The translations under genes and the position numbers were made by a program. 11,101 nucleotides of DNA, from positions 1-11,101 of the forward strand of contig DKBC01000059.1 in NCBI GenBank assembly GCA_002451065.1, in the 5' to 3' direction. Of the stretch, positions 1 to 6,380 are shown in pieces. The notes beneath the pieces were generated by a model. The model was given only the letters and a program-made list of their open reading frames with translations, was not told the DNA's origin and ran no database searches. This DNA is from Betaproteobacteria bacterium UBA6910. GTDB taxonomy: Bacteria; Pseudomonadota; Gammaproteobacteria; Burkholderiales; UBA6910. Numbering within the stretch: the first letter of the stretch is position 1; each line of letters opens with the position of its first letter.

Positions 1-202
1 CCTGGCAGATGGGGCGGTGACCCTCCGCTGCCATGCGGGAATTGATCATGATCTGGGCCATGGCGTCTTTGGCAGCGGGAGATTCCTCGCGTCTATACGC
101 ATCGTGCAGGTTCCGAATGTAGTCCACCGGATGGTAATAGGAAATGAACTGGAAGGCGTCAGCGACGCTCTGGATCAGGTCTTCCTGCTTGATGACGGTC
201 AT
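1..202 (-). CDS. Class I fumarate hydratase, N-terminal part (gene runs off the window)
   Basis: Reading the minus strand from an ATG at 202 gives 67 codons, open to the window edge. The protein starts MTVIKQEDLIQSVADAFQFI and continues through YYHPVDYI to an EGHRPICQ segment near residue 60. This is the characteristic beginning of iron-sulfur class I fumarases (FumA/FumB type). These cytoplasmic [4Fe-4S] enzymes interconvert fumarate and malate in the TCA cycle. In the family the first cluster cysteine lies in this GHRPICQDTG region, and that Cys is visible here. A good Shine-Dalgarno (TGGAGA on the minus strand) sits about 7 nt before the ATG, which fixes the start. A terminator separates it from the upstream cytochrome gene, so the two are probably not strictly co-transcribed. 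The C-terminal catalytic part is outside the window. Confidence 0.88.
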   Translation of the reverse strand, partial: MTVIKQEDLIQSVADAFQFISYYHPVDYIRNLHDAYRREESPAAKDAMAQIMINSRMAAEGHRPICQ

Positions 203-308
203 GACGGGTCTCCAGGTGAAAAACCGGGGCGGCGGTCGGCGGTTCCGGGCGGCGCGGGGTCGTCAGTCTAACATGGGCCCTGTGCCGCATCCGGGGCAGT
301 AGGGCAAC

Positions 309-340
309 AAAAAAGCCGGCCGCGGGGCCGGCTTTTTTTT
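309..340. terminator. Bidirectional intrinsic terminator after the monohaem cytochrome gene
   Basis: A perfect 7-bp GC stem (GCCGGCC at 315-321, GGCCGGC at 326-332) encloses a 4-nt loop. A run of A (309-314) lies on one side and a run of eight T (333-340) on the other, so it can terminate transcription on either strand. It lies just past the stop codon of the minus-strand cytochrome gene and before the fumarase gene. The core GCCGGC stem with A/T flanks matches the terminator at 6381-6406. Confidence 0.85.
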
Positions 341-354
341 GCCGCGGGTGCGCG

Positions 355-684
355 TCAGTGGGAAAGCATCCACTGCACGATGGTCTTCAGGTCGGCTTCG
401 GACGCCGAGACCTTGGGATGCTTGCCACCACCGGCCGCCAGGGCGGCGCTGAGCTTGCCGGCGGCGTCCTTGTCGTCCTTGTGCTTGGCCGCCAGGTCCT
501 TCATGGACGGCCCCATCTTCTTCTGGTCCGCAGCGTGGCACATGGTGCACTTGCTCTTGGCTGCCAAGTCCTCTGCGGCCTTGGCATCCATGGCGGGCTG
601 CTCCCCGGCCATGTGCTTTGCGGCGAAGGCGCCTCCGGCCAGAAAGCCGAGGCAGGCAATCGTGGCGATCAAAATCCTTTTCAT
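355..684 (-). CDS. mtoD: Periplasmic monohaem class I cytochrome c (MtoD-like)
   Basis: This is a 109-residue exported cytochrome. A signal peptide (about residues 1-21, ending AFA/A) precedes one haem site, CTMCH at 46-50. The rest resembles the cytochrome c551/c552 fold: GPSMKDLAAKHK after the haem and a C-terminal helix ending IVQWMLSH. The usual Met-Pro distal-ligand motif is absent. His89-Pro90 occupies the comparable place, and no Met lies nearby (only M57, M61 and M106 follow the haem site). A Shine-Dalgarno (AAGGAGA) about 7 nt before the ATG supports the start. The gene is divergent from the decahaem cytochrome gene, as expected for a periplasmic shuttle between inner-membrane and outer-membrane cytochromes. 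Known Sideroxydans mto clusters also contain a monohaem shuttle, MtoD; the symbol is assigned by context and size, not by alignment. Its sequence closely resembles the C-terminal domain of the protein at 5487-6362. Confidence 0.8.
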   Translation of the reverse strand: MKRILIATIACLGFLAGGAFAAKHMAGEQPAMDAKAAEDLAAKSKCTMCHAADQKKMGPSMKDLAAKHKDDKDAAGKLSAALAAGGGKHPKVSASEADLKTIVQWMLSH

Positions 685-742
685 GTCTTGGTCTCCTTGT
701 GTTGATGGTGTGCGGATAGCGGTGGTGGCAAGCTTAGTGAAA

Positions 743-769
743 GTCGGGAAATTATGCCAGATACCCGAC
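743..769 (-). promoter_or_regulatory. Possible extended -10 promoter of the monohaem cytochrome gene, inside an inverted repeat
   Basis: On the minus strand the sequence TGGCATAAT (plus 751-759) matches an extended -10 element (TGnTATAAT, one mismatch). It lies about 70 nt upstream of the cytochrome start. It is framed by 6-bp inverted repeats, GTCGGG at 743-748 and CCCGAC at 764-769, with a 15-nt spacer. No convincing -35 is present, which fits an extended -10 promoter. The repeat could be an operator or chance. Confidence 0.35.
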
Positions 770-796
770 CTTTAGAATGCAACGCACCAGAAGAGG

Positions 797-810
797 TTGC
801 GTTGACACAA
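797..810. promoter_or_regulatory. Candidate Crp/Fnr-family operator between the divergent cytochrome genes
   Basis: TTGCG-TTGA-CACAA has the TTGNN-N4-NNCAA layout of Crp/Fnr-family boxes. It is the core of a near-perfect 16-bp palindrome, GTTGCGTTGACACAAC, at 796-811. It deviates from the strict FNR consensus (TTGAT-N4-ATCAA). Its position between the divergent mtoD-like and mtoA-like genes makes shared redox control plausible, but this is inference from one site. Confidence 0.35.
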
Positions 811-850
811 CAATTCCACATCAAATCAGTGGGGTTATCCTGCAAAAAAC

Positions 851-878
851 TTGACTTGCCGTGGGGTCGTGATAACAA
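851..878 (+). promoter_or_regulatory. Possible sigma70 promoter of the mtoAB operon
   Basis: TTGACT at 851-856 and TAACAA at 873-878 are separated by 16 nt, about 135 nt upstream of the decahaem cytochrome start. The -35 is good and the -10 is mediocre. Within the 328-nt intergenic stretch 685-1012 it is the best plus-strand candidate I can see; the rest holds only the sites listed separately and an untranslated leader. Confidence 0.35.
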
Positions 879-1012
879 TCGGGCAACAGCCGTACCAAAA
901 AAACCATACGACGGCAGAATAAGATGCAAGGTAAAGTTCGCCCGACTTTTTAGGGCAAGGGGAGCGGCGGGACCCGGTTCCGCGCCGCATTCGAGTTGTC
1001 GTCGCAGGGAGA

Positions 1013-1981
1013 ATGCCATTGTCCAAGTCGGCCCGTACCGGGTTGCTCTCGCGCGTCTGCGCGGCAGCCGCCTTAGTGTTAATCCCTTTCTCTTCGGGTA
1101 TCGCGCAGCAGGCCCCAGAACAGGCGGAGTGGGCGCCTTGTGCCCAATGCCACGAGCGCATCGTCAAGCATTTCGAGGGTAACAAGCACTCGGTCAAGGG
1201 TGTGAAGGGTACGCCCGCCAGCCTCGGTGGCGGCTGCGGCGCCTGCCATGGCGATATTTCGGATCACCTCAAGACCGGCAGCACCGACAAGCTGGTGCGC
1301 CTTTCGGACAAGAAGACGCCGGCTGACCAGCGAAGCGGCACCTGCCTCGGTTGCCATTCCTCCGGGCGGCATTTGACGTATTGGGACATGAGCAAGCACA
1401 AGAAGAACGAAGTGGCCTGCAGCGACTGCCACAACGTTCACGGCAAGAAGGACCGGGCCGAAGTGAATTACTACCGCACGACGGTGTTTGATCTCGAGCA
1501 GGAGGCCTGCGAGGTCTGTCATCTCCAAGTGCGTAACCAGTTCAACAAGATCTCCCATCACCCGGTGCCGGAGGGGAAGATGAAGTGCTCCGATTGCCAC
1601 AATCCCCACGGTACCCTGAATCACGCCATGATCAAGGCCGACAGCATTACCCAGCTCTGCACCACGTGTCACGCCGACAAGCGGGGTCCATATATTTGGG
1701 AGCACCCGCCTGTGGAGCAGAACTGCCTGACCTGTCATCAGTCCCACGGCGGCGTCGCGAACAAGCTGTTGACGGAGCGCCAGCCAAACCTGTGCGAGGA
1801 CTGCCATGATTGGGGCCGTCACCCCAGCAACTTCTATGATGCGAAACTGGGCTTTATCCCGCCGCCGGGATTTCCAGTGAGCCCCAGCAGCCGGCTGGTG
1901 GCGCGGTCGTGCACCAACTGCCACAGCAACATCCACGGCAGCAACGCCGCCGGTACCGCCGGCAAGCGCTTCATCAAGTAA
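1013..1981 (+). CDS. mtoA: Decahaem c-type cytochrome, MtrA/MtoA/DmsE family
   Basis: This 322-residue periplasmic protein has a signal peptide (hydrophobic core about 16-30, likely cleavage after SGIA). It carries exactly ten CXXCH haem sites, at residues 43, 75, 111, 136, 166, 192, 216, 238, 261 and 300. Size and haem count match the MtrA/MtoA/PioA/DmsE family. In that family the protein inserts as a haem wire into an outer-membrane beta-barrel and moves electrons between periplasm and cell exterior. The next gene, 12 nt downstream, encodes that barrel, so this is a porin-cytochrome module. Haems 4-8 sit in regularly spaced CSDCHN-type repeats. Start choice is uncertain: the Shine-Dalgarno AGGGAG (1006-1011) is only 1 nt from the ATG but 7 nt from an in-frame TTG at 1019, which would remove two residues. 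The MtoA name reflects family and neighbours; MtrA or DmsE would describe the same fold. Confidence 0.93.
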   Translation: MPLSKSARTGLLSRVCAAAALVLIPFSSGIAQQAPEQAEWAPCAQCHERIVKHFEGNKHSVKGVKGTPASLGGGCGACHGDISDHLKTGSTDKLVRLSDKKTPADQRSGTCLGCHSSGRHLTYWDMSKHKKNEVACSDCHNVHGKKDRAEVNYYRTTVFDLEQEACEVCHLQVRNQFNKISHHPVPEGKMKCSDCHNPHGTLNHAMIKADSITQLCTTCHADKRGPYIWEHPPVEQNCLTCHQSHGGVANKLLTERQPNLCEDCHDWGRHPSNFYDAKLGFIPPPGFPVSPSSRLVARSCTNCHSNIHGSNAAGTAGKRFIK

Positions 1982-1993
1982 GGGGAGGTAGAG

Positions 1994-4054
1994 ATGAAAA
2001 AGAAGATTCTTGCGTGCCTTATCTCTCAACTTTTCCTGGTTTCCGGCTCGGTTGCCGCGGCGGAAGGAGATTTTGTCGAGATCGGGGGGCGTTCGACGGA
2101 CGAGTCGTCCCTCAACGCGGCCAAGCTCTTTGAGTACCGGGATCTCGATGCCAACGGCATTTTCCATGGCCAGTTTACCGGCCGGACTGACGACTACTCC
2201 GTGCGCCTGCGCGGGGAAAACGTGTTTGCGGATGACCAGTTCCTGGAGCTGGTTGGCGAGAAATACAACTTCCTGGATTACCGGATCTTCAACAACAAGA
2301 TCGTTCACAACCTGAGCTTCGGTCCGGCCGGGGGCTTGTCGCCTTGGGTTGGGGTTGGCGGCGGGAACTTGGCGCTCGCGGTGCCGACTCCGGGCAACAA
2401 CCCCGCATTATGGGGGCCGTTTGACCACGAGATGCAGCGTGATAACTGGGGCGGGCACCTCGAGGTATCCCCTGATTCTCCCTTCTACATCAGGTTCGCC
2501 GCCAATGAGCTCAACACCGATGGCATTCGGCCCCAGGGGTTCCGCTCCACTGCGGGATTCGCCGCGACGGAGCTGCCGGGCCTGGTGGACTGGACGACGC
2601 GCAACTGGACGGTGGAAACCGGATGGGAGGCGACCGATTACGTGATCAGCGCGAACTTCACCCAGAGCCGGTACTACAATAATTTGTTCAACAAGCAGAT
2701 CACCTGGCAGGATCCGCCCAACGGAACCGGCAACTCCGCAACTCAGCAGCCGGACAACGTCTACAACCAGTTCTTCCTGAACGGCGTTTACCGGAAGCTG
2801 CCGTGGAGTGGCGCGCTGATGGGCAAGTTCACCTATGCGAAGCTGGAAAACGAGCAGAACACAGACCCGCTCGGCAGCGGCATCGCCGCGAGCACGCCCG
2901 CCTTCTCGGGGGATGTGGGTTACACCGACGTGTCGTTGGCCTACTCGGCGATGCCCATGAACGACATGGACCTGCGCGTTTATTACTACTACCACGACCG
3001 GGACAACAAATCGACGCCGGTGGTGTATGCGGGAGGTTTCCTGACCGAGGCATTGAGCTATACGAAGCACAACGCCGGGCTGCAAGTGGGTTACCGTCTG
3101 TCCCGGGCCAACAAGCTGACGGGCACCTATGACTATCACTACGTATCCCGTTCGCCGATCCTGTTTTACGCGGACGAGACCACCGATAACAAGCTGCAAC
3201 TGGAGTGGCGGAACACCTCGCTAGAAAACGTCACGGCGCGCCTGAAGTATTGGTATCTGTGGCGCGACTCCAATTTTCTGCAGGATTTTGCACTTCCGGC
3301 AACAGATCCGGAGTACATCCGCAACTTCATCTCCTCCTATGACGTCGCAAACCTAAACCAGAATGTGGTCAAGCTGACGCTGGACTGGGCGGCCATGGGC
3401 AACATGGCCCTGGGGACGGAGTTACTGTACAAATACAATGACTACGACGACACCGTCATTGGCCGTACCAGCGACGAGCGCTATGGCGTCAATCTGTTCG
3501 CGAATTATATTACCGGCGGCGGCATCAAGCTGACTGCGTTCGCGGATTACGAGAACATCAAATATGACTCCAACCACCGAAACCTGACGAGCAGCTGCGG
3601 GGCGGTTCCCAACTGCTTCGATCCCATTTTTGGCGGCGTCAGCGCGACCTTCTTCAACTGGTCCGGAAAAGTCGAGACCGACGCCTGGGGCTTCGGGGTC
3701 GGGCTGGACGTGCCCGTCAACGAGCGCTTCAATTTTGTCGCAAATTTCCTTACCCAGAAGAATGATGGGGAGGTCAATTTTGAGAGCGGGCAAACGCCGC
3801 TCACCAACGTGCCCATCGGCATCAGCAACTGGGACGATTACACCAAGTACGCCTTTAACCTCAAGGGCGTTTATGCGATCAACAAGCAGTTCGATGTGAC
3901 CGGCGGGTGGACCTACGAGGACTACAAGTTCCGGGATGTGGGCTTCGACGGCTACCAGTACGCGTTCGGAAGCGACCGGCTGACCGGAGCGTACGCGAAT
4001 CCGGATTACCATGTGAATGTCCTTTACGCGACGCTGAAATACAAGTTCCAGTGA
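1994..4054 (+). CDS. mtoB: MtrB/MtoB/PioB-family outer-membrane beta-barrel protein
   Basis: This 686-residue protein has a signal peptide (MKKKILACLISQLF..., cleavage near VAAA/EG). It is followed by many alternating amphipathic strands rich in Tyr, Trp and Phe, with Asn/Asp/Gly-rich turns, and it ends in the strand YATLKYKFQ. Length, composition and position directly after a decahaem MtrA-like gene identify the MtrB/PioB family. That family forms a large barrel sheathing the decahaem cytochrome across the outer membrane. Shewanella MtrB has an N-terminal CXXC motif; none is seen here. The only Cys in the predicted mature part are C535 and C541 (CGAVPNC), probably a disulfide in a surface loop. 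A strong Shine-Dalgarno (GGGGAGG) precedes the ATG, and the 12-nt gap shows translation within one operon with mtoA. The direction of electron flow, iron oxidation or metal reduction, is not encoded here. Confidence 0.9.
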   Translation: MKKKILACLISQLFLVSGSVAAAEGDFVEIGGRSTDESSLNAAKLFEYRDLDANGIFHGQFTGRTDDYSVRLRGENVFADDQFLELVGEKYNFLDYRIFNNKIVHNLSFGPAGGLSPWVGVGGGNLALAVPTPGNNPALWGPFDHEMQRDNWGGHLEVSPDSPFYIRFAANELNTDGIRPQGFRSTAGFAATELPGLVDWTTRNWTVETGWEATDYVISANFTQSRYYNNLFNKQITWQDPPNGTGNSATQQPDNVYNQFFLNGVYRKLPWSGALMGKFTYAKLENEQNTDPLGSGIAASTPAFSGDVGYTDVSLAYSAMPMNDMDLRVYYYYHDRDNKSTPVVYAGGFLTEALSYTKHNAGLQVGYRLSRANKLTGTYDYHYVSRSPILFYADETTDNKLQLEWRNTSLENVTARLKYWYLWRDSNFLQDFALPATDPEYIRNFISSYDVANLNQNVVKLTLDWAAMGNMALGTELLYKYNDYDDTVIGRTSDERYGVNLFANYITGGGIKLTAFADYENIKYDSNHRNLTSSCGAVPNCFDPIFGGVSATFFNWSGKVETDAWGFGVGLDVPVNERFNFVANFLTQKNDGEVNFESGQTPLTNVPIGISNWDDYTKYAFNLKGVYAINKQFDVTGGWTYEDYKFRDVGFDGYQYAFGSDRLTGAYANPDYHVNVLYATLKYKFQ

Positions 4055-4061
4055 CGGGCAG

Positions 4062-4090
4062 GCAGGGGCCGCGGAATCCGCGGCCCCTGC
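4062..4090 (+). other. Strong intercistronic RNA hairpin between the barrel and hexahaem genes
   Basis: Perfect 14-nt complementary arms (4062-4075 and 4077-4090) are separated by one base; in RNA this becomes a roughly 12-13 bp GC stem with a small loop. It starts 8 nt after the mtoB stop codon. No T-run follows directly, but seven T occur at 4109-4115, 18 nt beyond the stem. This layout is poor for intrinsic termination. It suits mRNA 3'-end stabilisation or partial attenuation, setting the ratio of mtoAB to the downstream cytochrome. Confidence 0.75.
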
Positions 4091-4136
4091 TGCATTTGGG
4101 CTTCGACATTTTTTTGGGAAAGGGAGAGAACAATAA

Positions 4137-5330
4137 ATGAGAAGCAAGCACTTGTTGACTGGCTTGGCGGCTCTGGCGGCGGCCGGCGTCCTGGTGAGCT
4201 GTCAAAACATGCCCATGCCGGCGGGCCTGAGCCAGGGCGGCAGCGACAAGTTTGTGGGCTCGGAGACTTGCAAGGGTTGCCACCTGGTGGAGCACAAGTC
4301 CTGGTCCGAATCGCTGCACTCCAAGATGATGCGCAAGAAGGAGGACGGCATCCTCAAGGACGTGGTGGCCAGGTGGAACGACGGAGGTCCCGCCAAGGGT
4401 AACGTTACGGGACGGGCCGCCAAGCTGGACGATGTGCAGTACGTGGTGGGCTCGTACTGGAAGCAGCGCTTCCTGATCAAGAACGAGCAGACTGGCGGCT
4501 GGCAGTTCATGGACAAGCAGTTCAACCGCATGTCCGGCAAGTGGGAAGCCTACGGGCAGAAGAACGACTGGGACACCCAGTGCGCCACCTGCCATACCAC
4601 GGGCTACAAGGTGACCGGGGTGGACGAGGCCACCGGCAAGGTGCTGGAAGCCACCATGGTGGAGCACAACGTCGGTTGCGAGGCCTGCCACGGGCCTGGT
4701 GGCGCCCATGTCAACAGCAAGAACAAGAAGGACATCTTTGGATTCAAGAACGCGTCCCACGAGCAGCAGTCCATGGTCTGCGGCTATTGCCACGTCCGGG
4801 TGGAAAACCACAAGTACAAGACCCGCCAAGGCAACGATTCGGAGCACGTGCCCCATGCGAAGGCCGGCGAGAGCTTCAAGGCGGGCCAGGATGACTGGCG
4901 CAAATGGTATCCCGACCAGCTCACCGCGCCCGGGGTGCACGCCGAGGACGCGCTGGACAAGGAGTACACCGGTGATCTGAAGGGGATGTGGCTACTCGAC
5001 GAACAATCAAAGAAGTACGGGTTCTACGACGCCAACAAGCACCACCAGCAGTACCAGGAGTTCCTGCAGTCAAAGCATTACAAGCAGGATCTCATGAACT
5101 GCGCGTCTTGCCACTCGGCCCACGCTTCCGCCGGCAAGCCCATGATCAAGCCGCGGGAAACCTGCAAGCAGTGCCACCAGGATGAGCTGGGAAACGTGGA
5201 CAAGTACATGCCCGCCACCGGCAAGACCGCGGGCGAACTGTTCGTGCGCAGCCATACCTTTAACAGAAACCAGTCCCGCAAGGGCGGGCCGGTGGCCTCC
5301 GGCACTCCGGTACTGCAGAAGGGCAAGTAG
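4137..5330 (+). CDS. Hexahaem c-type cytochrome lipoprotein (cytochrome c554-like haem packing)
   Basis: This 397-residue protein begins with a lipoprotein signal: positive start, hydrophobic stretch 6-20 and lipobox LVSC with the acylated Cys at 22. The next residue is Gln, not Asp, so outer-membrane sorting is expected. Six CXXCH sites lie at residues 45, 149, 181, 215, 322 and 343. The CEACHGPGGAH segment around haem 3 is typical of the cytochrome c554-related multihaem superfamily. It follows mtoAB in the same direction, with Shine-Dalgarno AGGGAG at 4121-4126 about 10 nt before the ATG, and precedes the operon terminator. A lipid-anchored multihaem cytochrome here could be the terminal exchange protein outside the cell, where Shewanella uses MtrC/OmcA. 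It has six haems rather than ten and no resemblance to MtrC that I can recognise. Alternatives are a periplasm-facing lipoprotein or an enzyme-like c554 relative. Family and export are well supported; the role is inference. Confidence 0.82.
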   Translation: MRSKHLLTGLAALAAAGVLVSCQNMPMPAGLSQGGSDKFVGSETCKGCHLVEHKSWSESLHSKMMRKKEDGILKDVVARWNDGGPAKGNVTGRAAKLDDVQYVVGSYWKQRFLIKNEQTGGWQFMDKQFNRMSGKWEAYGQKNDWDTQCATCHTTGYKVTGVDEATGKVLEATMVEHNVGCEACHGPGGAHVNSKNKKDIFGFKNASHEQQSMVCGYCHVRVENHKYKTRQGNDSEHVPHAKAGESFKAGQDDWRKWYPDQLTAPGVHAEDALDKEYTGDLKGMWLLDEQSKKYGFYDANKHHQQYQEFLQSKHYKQDLMNCASCHSAHASAGKPMIKPRETCKQCHQDELGNVDKYMPATGKTAGELFVRSHTFNRNQSRKGGPVASGTPVLQKGK

Positions 5331-5354
5331 GGACAACGGAGGAGGAGGGAAGGG

Positions 5355-5378
5355 GGCGGGGGAAACCCCGCCTTTTTT
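5355..5378 (+). terminator. Intrinsic terminator of the mtoAB-hexahaem operon
   Basis: GGCGGGG (5355-5361) pairs with CCCCGCC (5366-5372) around a stable GAAA tetraloop. TTTTTT follows at 5373-5378. It lies 24 nt after the hexahaem gene's stop codon and ends the plus-strand operon before the next promoter. Confidence 0.9.
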
Positions 5379-5421
5379 CTTTGGTAATTCGTGCCCGCGA
5401 TTGCTCCAAGCCGATGCGCGG

Positions 5422-5450
5422 TTGGGTTGTAAGCGGGGCTTCCGTATAAT
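5422..5450 (+). promoter_or_regulatory. Sigma70-type promoter of the CymA-like pentahaem gene
   Basis: TTGGGT (5422-5427) and a perfect TATAAT (5445-5450) are spaced by exactly 17 nt. They lie after the preceding terminator and about 37 nt before the start codon. This makes the pentahaem gene an independent transcription unit with a short leader. Confidence 0.7.
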
Positions 5451-5486
5451 CAGCCGGACGCTTCAACAACAGGAAGGGTCCATGCA

Positions 5487-6362
5487 ATGAACGGCGGCAA
5501 GATGGCATTTCCTCGGCGCAGCACGGGTTTTTCGATTCCGGCGCTGCTCGTGATTGGTTTCCTTGTCGGCGCCGGCGCAGTCATTGCCAGCGCGGTGGTG
5601 ATCGAGGCCACGGGCACCAACGAGTTCTGCTCGACGGCGTGCCACGAGCGCGGCGGTATGGCGATACCCACGAAGGAGTGGAAGGAATCGGTTCACTTCG
5701 CGAACCGCAGCGGAGTTCAGGCGGGTTGCCACCACTGCCACATTCCCGACGGCTATCCTGAAAAGCTCATCGTCAAGGCCAAGGCGGGTTTCTCAGATGC
5801 ATACCACACGATGCTGGGTACCATCAGCACCCCGGAGAAATATGAAGCCAACCGCTGGCGCATGGCCAACGAGGTCTGGAACGAAATGCGCAAGAACGAC
5901 TCGGCAGAGTGCCGACACTGCCATGATTTCACCCCGGAAGCCCTGGCTGTCCAAGCCAAGGACAACGAGGTGGCGGCGCAGATGCACAAGGACCGCAAAG
6001 AGCAGAAGATGACCTGCATCGACTGTCATCGGGGCGTTGCCCACAAGGTCCCGGACGATCCCGCCGCCAGGAAGTCGGAGGCCAAGCCGGTTCCCGAAAA
6101 GGCGGCGGAGGCCGGATCCAAGGCGGAGATCCCTGGGAGCGGTGCTGATGGCGCGGCCATCGCGGAGAGCGCTGGCTGCGGGACCTGCCACGCCAAGGAT
6201 GAGATGAAGATGGCGCCCTCCTGGAAGGACGTGGCGGCGAAGCACAAGCCGGAGGGGGCGGGTGCCCTTGCCGCAAAGCTGACCAAGGGGGAGGGCCATC
6301 CCGAGGTCAAGATTGACGAGGCCGGGGTAAAGGCCATCCTGACTTGGGCCGCCGGCGGCTAG
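5487..6362 (+). CDS. cymA: CymA-like NapC/NirT-family cytochrome fused to a C-terminal monohaem cytochrome c domain (pentahaem)
   Basis: This 291-residue inner-membrane protein has one N-terminal membrane anchor (about 17-39) and no obvious cleavage site. A NapC/NirT tetrahaem domain follows (about 45-189), then an Ala/Lys/Glu/Pro-rich linker (190-220) and a class I monohaem domain (221-291). Haem sites are CSTACH at 48-53 (a CX3CH variant), CHHCH at 81, CRHCH at 142, CIDCH at 177 and CGTCH at 231. NapC/NirT/CymA proteins exchange electrons between the quinone pool and periplasmic cytochromes. In mto clusters such a protein (CymA or MtoC) is the inner-membrane partner of MtoAB. Tetrahaem plus monohaem layout recalls TorC, but this C-terminal domain is short and c551-like, resembling the cytochrome at 355-684. 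Like it, His271-Pro272 stands where Met-Pro would be expected. Shine-Dalgarno AGGAAGG (5471-5477) supports this start; Met6 is an alternative. Confidence 0.88.
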   Translation: MNGGKMAFPRRSTGFSIPALLVIGFLVGAGAVIASAVVIEATGTNEFCSTACHERGGMAIPTKEWKESVHFANRSGVQAGCHHCHIPDGYPEKLIVKAKAGFSDAYHTMLGTISTPEKYEANRWRMANEVWNEMRKNDSAECRHCHDFTPEALAVQAKDNEVAAQMHKDRKEQKMTCIDCHRGVAHKVPDDPAARKSEAKPVPEKAAEAGSKAEIPGSGADGAAIAESAGCGTCHAKDEMKMAPSWKDVAAKHKPEGAGALAAKLTKGEGHPEVKIDEAGVKAILTWAAGG

Positions 6363-6380
6363 GGCGGTCGCAACCGAAGA

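Noticed and set aside
1079..2308. 409-residue open frame on the minus strand across mtoA and the start of mtoB
   Set aside because: It is antisense to a clear decahaem cytochrome and barrel gene, has no recognisable motif, and its composition (Val/Ala/Arg/Leu-rich) is typical of shadow frames in GC-rich DNA.
3879..4940. 353-residue minus-strand open frame across the hexahaem gene
   Set aside because: It is a shadow of the plus-strand cytochrome gene. Its sequence is low in motif content, it has no ribosome site, and it spans an intergenic hairpin.
5482..5490. ATG at 5482 just before the pentahaem gene start
   Set aside because: It encodes only Met-Gln followed by a stop. It overlaps the true start (ATGCAATGA), and coupling by so short a frame is not supportable.
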